Shown: positions 33,458-44,000 of the stretch, piece after piece
How positions within the stretch are numbered: position 1 is the first letter of the stretch
Layout: each line of letters begins with the position of its first letter
Assembly: GCF_002865645.1 (NCBI RefSeq)
Contig: NW_020194620.1
Span: 999,353 to 1,063,352 of the forward strand
Source of the DNA: Hyaloscypha bicolor E
Taxonomy: Eukaryota; Ascomycota; Leotiomycetes; Helotiales; Hyaloscyphaceae
DNA: 64,000 bases
Direction of reading: 5' to 3'
Position numbers and translations under genes: made by a program
The notes under the pieces: model-generated
The model's input: the letters and a program-made list of their open reading frames with translations, nothing else
Databases searched by the model: none
What the model was told of the DNA's origin: nothing

Positions 33458-34958
33458 TGAAGACGAAAACGCGACCACGAAGTGAAATAGAAGAGAGAAG
33501 AGTGTTTACGATACCCACATACATACGGAGCGAAAAAGCAGCATTTAAAGGAGTTCCGGTGTTGGGTGTTCATGCATTGGTTGGATGGGCGTCGTCTTGT
33601 AATACGGGAGAGCATACATCGTTGTACAGAGGAGCTGTGCTCGGCCTCCGAGCCCTCGAGGAGTAGAATTAGACACAATACATTACATACCTCGTAGCCT
33701 TTTCCTTCTGGCATCTTTCGTCCACCACAAACACGTACGAGAAGTATCGTAAACTTGTGTCAAGTGACGTTCCCTTTTTGTTTGAAATATGTCGAGTAGA
33801 GGGAGGAGGGGTCGCTTCAAAGAAGCTCTTTAGCCTCTTTCAGGGGCAGAGCCAGAGCCAGATCCAGAAGCTGGAGCGCCAAGAGATCTGGGCTCACTAA
33901 GGTAAGCCCTATTCTGGCTAGCCTGTTTGGAAATGCCCGTCACCCATCGAGCCCAACTCTCGCGTCACCACGTCACAAAGATTGTCGGATACCACGCCCA
34001 CTAAACCCTCGCTGGCCCAGCCCGGTGGTGTAGTGGAAGACTTCAGACCTGAGTACAGCGTTGCCCTCTGCGTGTGGCTATCCATTGCCAAGTCGTGGCC
34101 GAAGGACCTCTGATGCTGTCTCCATTGATATAAGGCCCCCACGATGCGACGCTTATCTTGATTTGGAGTGGCAAAGGATCTCAGAAGATTCTGGATATGG
34201 ATTTGGGGGACTGCGACTTAAAGTCCTGTATCAAACAAATAAAAAATTTAAAACCTCGCCGTAACGAATTTCCCTACAGTTGGACAAGGAGTAAGAACTT
34301 TCATTTTATAAAGTTCCAGGCCGACTTCGGACATTGAGTGTAATGTGCAATGAAGGTCCGTTCATTCTTCATTTCCCTTTGGGTCACTCAATTTTCTACC
34401 TCAAATATATGAATATAGCTAATGGAAATAGATGTATCCCCATCTCGTTGACTTTCAAACCCTTGATTGACGAGACGATCACGTGATCCCCTTTCCTCTA
34501 ACACCGAATCTGCGAAACTAAATTTTCTGCTAACTACATATTTATTTTTCCAGAAAGATTTGAGGCAAGACAAAAGGTCCTGGTTCAACGTACGTTACAA
34601 GACATGCAATTCGAATTCATGGCGAGACCGACTCGTTGATTAATATTTATCATTATGCATTCTCATGCCCAGATTGCTACCCTAAAATGCAAAGGCGAAG
34701 GAACCAACGACAAATTTCAGTTCGCTACCTTCGTCTTCCTAGAGGAATTTCCCTAGCCAAGATGGCCCCACTTAAAGACCCAAGAGTGCAGTATCTCCCG
34801 CAAAATTCACTCATGCTACTCGTCCTTGTCTCTTACCTCTTCACGCATCATAAATATCCATATCCGATTTCGTATCCCTATCATCTCTCTCTTCCGTCTT
34901 GATCTTCACCTCCACCTCAACATCTACATCTTATCTCTCCCTCAGCCTCATACTCAAC
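33458..34958. other. Gene-free region between LicD and zinc-finger genes
   Basis: I see no gene. A GGCCGACTTCGGACATT segment near 34322 resembles two segments near 25.8-25.9 kb. The rest is AT-balanced DNA with short frames only. Confidence 0.5.
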
Positions 34959-35561
34959 CTAAATCCCAGCCGCAAACTCAATCGTAACCTTCACGTCTTC
35001 ATCCGCGGCAAAATACACTCCCCCACCCATCGCCAGCAATGCCTGTCCGGCATCCCACTCCTGCCTATGCTTTCTTTTCATATGTTCATCCACAGCCTTC
35101 TGGCTCGTCGATTGCTGCTTGCACACGGGGCATTTGAAGCGCAAGCCCAGGTGGACAATGTCGACGTGCCGCTTCAGGGAGGCTTTTGTGGAGAAGGGGC
35201 GCAAAGGAGGGTTGCAGCGGGTGCAGATGTAGGTGCTGGAGGTGGTGGTTGGAGAGGGTGTAGGAGGGGAGGGGTGGAGTTTTGGGGCTATGAGGCGGTA
35301 GGGAGAGCTTGAGTTACCTATGGAATTTGTGGAGGGAGTTGGGAGGAGTCGGCTAAGCATCGTAGAGGAGGCTATATCCGGGGTGGTGTATTGGGAGACG
35401 TAGCGGCGGTCGTAGTTGCTGAAAGAGTTTTCCATTGTTTTTGGGGAAGACGAAGAATTGGCCGGGGTATCGGGGGTTTTTGTGAACTTTTCCATGGTTG
35501 CCGGCGGTGCTGGGGGAGAGTCCGTGTTTGTAGATCTGGAAGTGGTTCTTGAGTTACCCAT
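34959..35561 (-). CDS. C2H2 zinc-finger protein, first of three in a row
   Basis: An intronless 200-residue protein. The N-terminal half is Ser/Thr/Pro-rich and disordered. Two C2H2 fingers lie at about residues 110-165: YICTRCNPPLRPFSTKASL with KRHVDIVH, and FKCPVCKQQSTSQ with KAVDEHMKRKH. The linker VHLGLRFKC between them is nearly the same as in the next gene (IHLGLRPFPC). It may be a nuclear DNA-binding protein; the target is unknown. The C-terminal tail is acidic (YFAADEDVKVTIEFAAGI). Shared linker wording and strand with its two neighbours suggest local duplication. Confidence 0.82.
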   Translation of the reverse strand: MGNSRTTSRSTNTDSPPAPPATMEKFTKTPDTPANSSSSPKTMENSFSNYDRRYVSQYTTPDIASSTMLSRLLPTPSTNSIGNSSSPYRLIAPKLHPSPPTPSPTTTSSTYICTRCNPPLRPFSTKASLKRHVDIVHLGLRFKCPVCKQQSTSQKAVDEHMKRKHRQEWDAGQALLAMGGGVYFAADEDVKVTIEFAAGI

Positions 35562-35805
35562 GGTAATGGTAATGGTTGTTGGTATGTAGTGCCTATGGTG
35601 AAATGGTTGAGGAAGGATAATGGGTTTGACTTCTAGGAGAATGGAAAGGGTTTTTTAATACTGTTAGTGCGCTGTTCTGAAGAGTCTTGGGAAATTATGT
35701 TGAAGAGAATGCATTGTTTACTTTAAATAGGAGTTGTCTTCGCGAGTTTAAATTTTTAGAAATAATGAGTGTTGTTTGCTAAATGGTTTCTATCGAATGT
35801 ACCTC

Positions 35806-37159
35806 CTAGTCCCAGTCCAGCAATATCCCCTCATCTGCATGCTCGTTGTCTGTATTGACTTCATCTTCGTGTCCCTCCGAGGAAGGTTCGGCAGTGGCTG
35901 TCGGCTGGGCAATTCTACTTAGGACAAGTAAAGACCGGCCTGCAATTAGCTCTGATTCAGGCCTACTACTTAGCTCGACGAAAGTCGTAGTCTGAGGTCC
36001 TTCGCCTAAGCCGAGGGACTTGGAAGGCTGGCATCCGCGGCTTCCTGTGTGTGTTTTCAAGTGGTATTTGTCTTTAAAGGTTTTGCCACATTCTAGGCAT
36101 GGAAAGGGCCGGAGTCCGAGATGGATCTGCTTTATATGCCTTCTCACGTGCTCTCTTCGTGAGAAGATGCGAGCGCAGTAGGAGCACGTATGTTTGTTGT
36201 CTCCAGTTCCTCCATCATTTCTCCGATCAAAATCAAGCTTTCCATTGATAGTGGTTTGTGTTCTGTAGAAAGGATAGTGTTGCTGTCTTCTTCAAGTGCG
36301 AGGCACCTAGAACTAGGGCTAGATTCCCGCTCCACGGACGCTGCTGGTTGGGAGTTCTCTCCTGAACCAAGGACCAGGGGCGACCCTATAGCAGATGCAT
36401 CTGGAAGGAAGTTCCTGTTGGAGGTCATGCACGCAATTTTCTGAATGATGCTAACTCGGCACCCTTCAATGTCTCGGATATGGTTGTTTAATCCACCCTT
36501 GGTATTGCAGCGACACTCGCTTGCTGGGCATCGAAAGGGCCTTAGATCCCGATGGATATCGGCTATGTGCTTTTTCACGTACTTTCCCTCTGTGAAGATC
36601 TCGGAGCAGCAGAGGCATTTGAATTGCTTCTCTCCAGTTTCTTGGAAGAACGTCGAGACTTCCTCGAGTCTTGGTTCTGGCTCAGTGTTGTGACGTCAGC
36701 GTCACATGACCTGGCCCTAGCGTGGCACCCTGTACTTAGCTCGAGCTCCCCGCTCCTCTCTTCTTTTCTCTCTTTAGACGTTACATACACACCCAACAGA
36801 GCTGATTGCCTTCAGGTCTTCCGCTCCGGGTCGTGATACTCAGCGTGAGTTTCCACGCTCACTTCCACCTCGCGGTCAACGACTAGGTTCAGTATGCTAG
36901 ATATATCCATGATATTTCTGCTTGAGACCTCACTTGTCGATCTCCTTTCCGTTCCCTCGCCATGAAGTCCATTTGCCACTGCTTGGCTTTGATACTTGGG
37001 AATTGGGCAGCTTGGCAGTGGGATTCTTGGATTCATACCAGGTTGACTCATGTTTTCTATTTCGGTGTTGGCTAACTTCGGAGCGTACACATAGGAGCGA
37101 CCCATATACTTCAAAGCGAACAAGCTTAATGGATTGCCACGGGATGGATCTGGATCCAT
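35806..37159 (-). CDS. C2H2 zinc-finger protein with two finger pairs
   Basis: My model joins 36863-37159, 36307-36680 and 35806-36262 to 375 residues, with phases closing. The first finger pair is FKCLCCSEIFTEGKYVKKH to ADIH, then RDLRPFRCPASECRCNTKGG with NNHIRDIEGC. The second is HTCSYCARIFSRREHVRRH to IKQIH, then LGLRPFPCLECGKTFKDKY with LKTHTGSRGC. Each pair ends in a finger whose last ligand looks like Cys (C2HC). Between the pairs is a Ser-rich linker; the C-terminus is acidic (DEGILLDWD). The intron at 36263-36306 is only 44 nt, so a one-base frameshift in a decaying gene is the alternative reading. Exon 1 is the least certain part. Confidence 0.72.
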
Positions 37160-37566
37160 GCTGAAAGTTTGGTGTCAAATAGCAGTAGGGAGATAATGAC
37201 CAATCTTTCCGAAAGATGAAAGATTTATACACAGCAAGTGCTTGCTGTTTTTTTGTTTATTTCCAAAATTTATCAAAGAGGAAAACATTGCATTGTCTAT
37301 TCTGAGTTGTAGAAGCCGTCAAAGTTCACTGGTACATGTTTCGTCTTTGTCAGAGTGTGAGTCCGACTTTCAAAATCGCAAAATTGCTTCCAACGATGTT
37401 GCTTACCTACGTATGCGCTGCCTCATTGTAATCTTACCACAGTACTTGAAAATAATGGGAAATTGAAATTATGGGTTGGTTACGTGATTTTATTCCTAAT
37501 ATACCTAGGGATTGAGAAATGGTAAGGGAATTTGACCTGCATGCTCGCCTCCATTGAACCCCGAAC
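37160..37566. other. Intergenic spacer between zinc-finger genes
   Basis: Promoter side of the second zinc-finger gene. I see no coding feature. Confidence 0.5.
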
Positions 37567-38103
37567 TCAAGGGGTACGCTCTTTGGCAGCACGTTCAAGC
37601 TTAGTAGTGGGAGGTGCAGCGGGAAGTGGCATTTGCTTACTAGCGGCAGCAGTTTTCGCCTTGGTATCTTGCAAGAACTCCAAGAAATGGATCGCCTTGA
37701 AATGATTCTGCAAGTTTTGTTTCGTCATAAGCCCTTTACCACACCTCTTGCATTTAAACGGCTTGTCCTTCAAGTGAACATTCCCAGATTTATTTCCATA
37801 TTTCCTTCTGGAAGAGGACATGCGATTGTGCTCCGGGCAGGGAACACCAAGATGGCTTCGGCGCCTAGCATGCGTGTGTGCGTGGTTTCGTTGGCTGTTG
37901 AAGTATGTTCCTGTCAAAGAGTGGTCGATTCTATCGTGGAACGGGGCTGGACTCGTCCTCGTTCTCACTGTGTTGATCTCTTGCTGGAAATCCAGCCTGG
38001 TCCTGTTTTCAGAAGCGTGAGAAGCTTTGATTGTCAATAGGTTCGTGTCGGATCGGTTGGCACAATCATCGGGTTGACTCATCGAGCCTTGTGGACACAT
38101 CAT
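37567..38103 (-). CDS. Single C2H2 zinc-finger protein, third in the row
   Basis: An intronless frame of 178 residues. One good finger, FKCKRCGKGLMTKQNLQNH to FKAIH, lies near residues 115-138. A degenerate second unit just before it (VPCPEHNRMSSSRRKYGN) keeps Cys and His but not the finger spacing. The tail is Lys/Ala/Pro-rich. It is probably a partly decayed relative of the two preceding zinc-finger genes on the same strand. The start is simply the first ATG; a later one would also keep the finger. Confidence 0.6.
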   Translation of the reverse strand: MMCPQGSMSQPDDCANRSDTNLLTIKASHASENRTRLDFQQEINTVRTRTSPAPFHDRIDHSLTGTYFNSQRNHAHTHARRRSHLGVPCPEHNRMSSSRRKYGNKSGNVHLKDKPFKCKRCGKGLMTKQNLQNHFKAIHFLEFLQDTKAKTAAASKQMPLPAAPPTTKLERAAKERTP

Positions 38104-38533
38104 GGGGTTTTGGTTGAATGTAAGTTGAGGCGTAAAAGTTGCAAGGAGGTAGATGCTTGGTAGAGTGAGCCTTGAACCGTCGGAATTGGGGGAATTTTAT
38201 GACACGGATTTGGACTGTTTCGGTCACTTGAAGTGGCTCGACGGGTCTTTGTGCACAAACAATGGCATTGTCAACGACGCAAAAGGGAACTTTGTCCAAA
38301 AGGGTACAGCTCTCTTGTAAACAAGCGAGGTATTGCATTGCCTTTGTCAAGATTTAACAAAGGCTGAAAGATCGACGTTTTATTGATAACAGGAGCAGAA
38401 TTTGTTTCTAGAAATCACCCTACCAGGCCACTCACTACGGCAATTAGTCTCTTGACTCTTGAGGTAGGATTTATTACTTAGTTAATGAGATGATTTTTAT
38501 TTAAGTGTATCTTTATCTGAAAGATGGCAGGCT
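38104..38533. other. Intergenic region, no feature seen
   Basis: Between two leftward loci. The short frames have no family resemblance. Confidence 0.5.
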
Positions 38534-39265
38534 CTACGAATCCTCTGGCGGCTTCATTCCCGAGTAGTGAGCCGCGGCGATTCCGTCTTCAGTGACAACG
38601 CTAGCGCTGTCATGGCGAATCCAGATTTGATACACTTCAGGTCTGTCATCGCCACTAAAGATCAGTCTCCAGCCCTTATTTGCATGATGGACTCCCAGTT
38701 GCAGGTTTACCCCTTCGAGACGGCCATACTCTTGTAAGATAGCATCCAAATGGTCCACGATGAAGTTGGGTTCCCAATATTCCCTGGTCCCAAAAGCTTC
38801 TAAGTTTCCAATGAATTCTCAAATTCTCCCACTTCTTGCAATGAGTTGTATTTCTTTCACACTCGGGATTCTGAGCCAATTAATTTGGTACCTAATACTT
38901 TGTATCAGAGCAAAGAGCCCACACAGCCATCCTGTCCGCTCGGTTGGGATCAAAGTCCAGCCGTCCAGGTCAAACTCAACTGATTCATTAATGGTAGGAG
39001 TCCAGCTCAACACATCTGAATCGGTTGCTTGCTCTATGATTACCTCCACCTCATTCTCAGAGTCGCTGAACTCGGCTGAAAAAAGACCCATCAACCTCCA
39101 CGAAAATACGTTTGCACACATGGAAGCTGTGGCAAAGCATTTGGACGGAACTTTGAACTGGCCAACCATGTCGAATATGACCATTCTGATGGTCGTTATA
39201 TGATCGAGTTCAAATATAAAGTATGCCGGAGAAATTTTGCATCGGTGGCGTTGCTGAATATTCAT
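38534..39265 (-). pseudogene. Cysteine-peptidase-like gene broken by one in-frame stop
   Basis: A single frame of 244 codons runs from 39265 to 38534 and is broken only by TGA at 38819-38821. Before the stop are DGWTLIPTERTGWLCGLFAL and SIRYQINWL; after it the same frame gives EFIGNLEAFG, DHLDAILQEYG, LQLGVHHANKGWRLIF and AAAHYSGM. A Cys in a Gly-rich LCGLFAL context and a late His in HYSGM look like the nucleophile and base of a papain-fold or OTU-like peptidase, as in fungal proteins of this shape. The two halves are collinear, so the stop is a point mutation rather than an intron. The front may be incomplete. Confidence 0.62.
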
Positions 39266-39944
39266 CAGGCATCCGGAATCTGTTCACATTTCAGAAAAGA
39301 GTTCAGATGTGAGCAAGTAGAACCATGATTGTAGATTTATGGCATAGTACAGAACTGGGTCAGCTTCACTTGCCTGTTGAATTTAACTTCGCATCACCAA
39401 TAGCAATGATATAGCATGCTAGTAAACTAGCACCGTAAATTTGATACAGGACATCACAATCAATAAGATAAAGGTAAAATGACTGTAAAAGTATGTGGAA
39501 CAAAATGCAAACGTGAATATTTAGGCATGTGACTATAGAAATCGATTTAGTGTAGCTTCGGCAATGTCAACGTGCTGATCTAGGATCGACCTGGTAATGG
39601 AATCCATAATTTCTTCCCTGCATGCTGGTTCTGGAAATTTCCCTTCCTCGAAACCACTTTGAAAACTTTGGACTGCAGCTTGCCGAGACACTCTGGAAAG
39701 ATGTTCGGTTTCAATAAGAGTAATCGTGATTCTGAAGACCCGCTTTGAATCTACAGCTTCACGGTCTCCTCAAAAGAGACGAGTTCCTTGTGAAAGAAAT
39801 CAAATTCCAAGGCGCCACTAATGCAAGCATTGTATCCGAAAAGGCCGCCGCGCCAAGCTTTGTGCTTCCAGATCAATCCCTTTGTATAACGCCTGATATG
39901 CATCGCCATCATTCGGTTTTATTCGTGTTCTCGTAGCGGGACTT
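39266..39944. other. Intergenic region, no feature seen
   Basis: Short frames only. It should contain the 3' UTR of the small membrane protein gene to the right. Confidence 0.5.
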
Positions 39945-40460
39945 TCAAAGCCTGATATACACATCCACGCATGGCAGTCTCCATTCCCTGCGGCCAAGAA
40001 GGCTCCGTAGCCATTCCACCCCGATACCAGTCCACTCTGCGCGCACTGCAAGCCGTCGCTTTGCCTCTTCCAGCGCAGCACCAGCCAACGCAGCTGCAGT
40101 ATTATTCAGCGCACCTGCATACATAGAGACCTGGTCAAGGGTTTGATTCGATAGTGCGGAGGAGTTGACGAGTTCATGGGATATCGAAGAGGTGGGTTGC
40201 CTTGGCTCAAACCAATTGCTGCTGAAGTCAAAGAAGCAGTGATCTGACCAGTGGCAAGAAGAGGCGAAGAGGATGAGGAGCAGGAATGAACAGTAAACGC
40301 ATGGCCGATTTAGGAAGTATGTGCAGACGAAGAAGAGAAAGATGAAGATGGGCGAGGCGTTGGTCGGAATGAAGAGGAGCGGAAGCCAACTATGAGAGCA
40401 TTAGCTAGAGTTGAGAAGACACCCAGAGAACGACTTGGCGCACCTTCTTAAGCAGAACAT
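39945..40460 (-). CDS. Small membrane protein, unknown function
   Basis: Two exons (40444-40460 and 39945-40389) join in phase to 153 residues; because of the 17-nt first exon, ordinary ORF lists miss it. The start MFCLR leads directly into hydrophobic SWLPLLFIPTNASPIFIFLF, then FVCTYFLNRPCVYCSFLLLI and LFASSCHWSDHCFFDFSSNW, giving two or three membrane segments with many cysteines. A soluble helical tail (ALNNTAAALAGAALEEAKRR, then EWTGIGVEWLRSLLGRREW) ends the protein. I do not recognise the family. It is divergent from the EDC4-like gene, with starts 583 bp apart. Confidence 0.7.
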
Positions 40461-41042
40461 CTTGTTGCTATCTCCAGGACACTGAGGTCGTCGTCCCAGA
40501 TTATGCTATCATCCGGCAAGGAGGTGAATGATGCAGAGACTCAAGCTATCTGGTGACAGGACAATGAAGAAAGCAAGAACGAGGAGAGCCGGGGGAGAAA
40601 TTCTCTGTTAGAGCGAGCGTCTTGCGATGCAGTACAGCCTCAAAATCTCTAGACAACGCGAATTTGGTGAGACAGTACTTTCTTGAGACCTTGCTTCGAG
40701 ATTCATGAAGCCCGGCTGGATGACCCTTGCACGTGTGGATTCCGTGACTAAGGCCCAATAGGGTTTAGCGCCTTGGCATTTGCCAGTATCCAAGCTCTTG
40801 ATCTTGAATATTTCCCACGCTCTTCGATCTACCTTCCTCTCCCCCACCCACCTTCTACCACCTCCCATACACTCAATCCCTCAAACACCACTTCCCGACA
40901 GCATTGTTTGCTTCTGCAACAAGATCTGTCGCAATTGCGTCCATTTTCTCCTTCTTTATCATCCAAAAAGTTACTTCACGAACCGTCCATTTTGAGCGAT
41001 CTACAGCTTCCATTTGCGCCTCGGGTGCGCTCACTTTGCACC
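40461..41042. promoter_or_regulatory. Divergent promoter region of the small membrane protein and EDC4-like genes
   Basis: This carries the leader of the EDC4-like gene. The frame upstream of the chosen ATG at 41043 is open back to 40773 but is Ser/Pro/His-rich and leader-like. I see no clear operator. Confidence 0.45.
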
Positions 41043-44000
41043 ATGTCTGGATATCCTGCTGGCTCTGGTGATGGTAATGGTTTGGATTCTTTATTGGCTC
41101 AGCTTCGACAGCAGCAGAACAAAACTGTCAATCTGGAGCCCAGCTTTAGCTACTATAATAACGGCGGCTACTTTGGTCAACCTCAATCCCAGCAGCCTCA
41201 TTACCACCAACCTGCGGTGTCGTCACCAATTCCTACACCTCCAACAACGGGTCAACAACCTCACCATAGCTCAACCATCATGAGCCCAGTGGGTACCCCT
41301 CAGCCGCGTCTGCCTGCTGCAACAGGTGGTACCTCCAATGCCGACCGAACTTCCAGCCTTCTAAATCTCCTAAAGTTCAGCCAGCCCTCTGCCGCCAACA
41401 CCGCAGCGAATACAGTACCAATCGGCACACCTTTACCTCCTTCCCGAGAACCCTCTTCACATTATACTACCGCTGATACAGTTGGTCAAAGCAGCAGCCC
41501 TGCTCAAGGACGTGGCGGATCCGACCTATTGGCCTCGCTCATAGGATCGAGCCAATCCAAGGCAGGCCAGCAGGCTACTCCGAACTTTTCCTCACCTGCA
41601 CAACCAGCTCAGCCTAGCTTTGGCTCTGCGAATACCTCCACCCCTGCCGATACTCAAGCCTACCTCCTCCAGCTTTTGAATCAGCCAAAACCTGCACAAT
41701 CCGATAGCACTCCACAACTCAAGTCAACAAAAGTTTTTACACCTCCAAGCAAGGCCAGCTCGCAGGATGACGTTGGAGACATCACCCAAGCTTTGGAGGA
41801 TGCTTCTTTAGATATGAACATAATGGGCCAGACTACAACAGAATCCATTCCTGCCTTTGCAAAGGAGAATGTCCGAGACTCTGCTCCGAAAATTACGCAA
41901 GGTCTTTTCACATATGTCAACCCGTTCGAGCAGCTTGCTGCTTCATCCCCGCGCAACCGCACCCCCAAGAACGCGACACCAGGTCCTTCCAGTAGCCCCG
42001 CTATACAAATTCTAAAGCATCCTCGCCACGAGTCTACGGAGCACAAGCGGAAGACGGATGAGAGGAGTACGGTGTCGAGCCCAGCTCATACAAAGCGGAA
42101 GCTTGAACCCTCTCAAGCATCTCCCTCTCCGTCAATTCCTCTCCCAGACGGACGCACTCCAGTCGAGGCCTTGATGGGCATAGGCGCACCTGACCACAAG
42201 GAAACCGTTCAGGATGCTCTGAATGAGGTTGGAAGCCAAGTCGATAGAGAAGTCCGAGATGCAATTGCTCGCGCCGAAAACGACGAAAATCAAGTAGAAA
42301 TTGAAAAGGACTTGCAGGACATGCTTGAAGCCAAGACCGAGGAAGAATTCGAAGAGGCTGCTCAAGCTGCTGCGATTGCTATCAAGAAAGAGCTTGAAAA
42401 GGAAGAGAACCTTGGTGCGCTCGACAGCCTTCCATCTCCTGTGGCTGAGGCAGTGAAGGACATCGTCGATGATACAGCTCATGGTCATGTCGCTGATAGC
42501 TGGGAGAGCGCTGATGCCGAAGAAAGTCCCATCAAAGATGAAGAAGACAGTGTCATCAAGGTCTACAATTTTCCAATGCGACCGTGGACTTCCTTCACCA
42601 TCAAGGAAACTGAAGAGACTCGTCCATTACTCCGCGATGAGGCAGTTATGGATATCGCCCGCCTCAAGAAGGACTTTGACCAGATTGATCGAACTCTCGT
42701 CACTGCATCCAATAATTTCATTGTGTACGGCATGTCTAAGAATGGTGGAGTACGCATTATCAGACAGGATGACGGCAAAGATGCGAGACTTTTCACCGAG
42801 ACGCACGATCGTATCTTCAGCGTCGTCATGTCATCTTCATCAGCTGATCTCAAGGAGGCTATTATTGGCACTGGCATCAGTGGAACAGTCTACTGGGCCT
42901 TGATCAAGGATGGCGAAGGAGATCACATCGAAGAGAGCAACCCAGAACAGTATGGGTTTGCACTTCCTCCTATTCAAGCTCTGGACAGCGAATCACCGGG
43001 TGGTGTTTTGAAGACCCGTGCGCGAAAGAGCTCCAATCATCCTGATTTCTTTGCTGTGGGTCGAGGGAAGTTCATCCATGTAATTTGGCCTTCCGTCATC
43101 TTGAAGCAGTCTTTCCTGAAAAATGGCAAAGACCGTATCGTTGACGTCGAGAAATATCTCACCAAGCATTCTCTCAAGGTCAACACCGGCAAGGCGGGCA
43201 AAGACTTCACCTTCAGTGAAGATGATACGACCATTGTATCTCTCGACAAGGCCGGACGAGTCAAATTCTGGGATGTTCGCAGCCTTACCAAGACTGATAT
43301 CATGGGCAATCCAACTCACGCTCACAGCATTGAGATCAAGGAGCCGTTGATCACTTTCACAACTACTCCAGCGACTGAGAAATCATGGCCTACATCAGTC
43401 TTGTTCGTCGACAAGCTCCGACCCTATCAACGAGGTGGCGCATTGAGATACTTGATTGTTGGGATGAAGCAAAACCATACATTGCAGTTATGGGACCTTG
43501 CTCTCAGAAAACCTGTCCAAGAAATTCATCTCCCCCATAGCAAGGAGTCGGACGCTGTCTGCAGTGTCGTATACCATGCTTCTTCATCGATAATCATCGT
43601 TGGACATCCAACCCGCAATTCGATCTACTTCCTTCATTTGTCCGCCCCGAAATATAACCTTCCAAAGAACTTCACGCAAGCCGAATACATTGAAAAGCTT
43701 GTTGCCGGTGATCCTTCAGCTCCGAAGCCCGAATCTACTGCAGTTATCAGCGGCATGCGCGAGTACTCCTTTGCCAACAAGGGCGTCCTCAGAAGCCTTG
43801 ACATCCTGCAAAGTCCAAACTCGGCCTCTGCTAGCGCTGATTCTTCAACACTGTTCGAGCTATATGCGATGCATTCGAAAGGTGTCACATGTCTCAACAT
43901 CAGGCAAGCTGATCTTGGATGGAATTCCGATAATAAGGTCATCAATCCCGTTTTTGCGGAGAAGGTTGGAGTGATTTCGATCGATACTCTCAAGGAAATC

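Noticed and set aside
34020..34095. tRNA-like start (GGTGGTGTAGTGG)
   Set aside because: It resembles an A box, but there is no B box (GGTTCGAATCC type) at the right distance and no cloverleaf can be drawn.
35806..36578. Two separate zinc-finger genes at this locus
   Set aside because: A short intron joins them in phase and the finger at the junction (HTCSYCARIFSRREHVRRH) is complete only when both parts belong to one gene.
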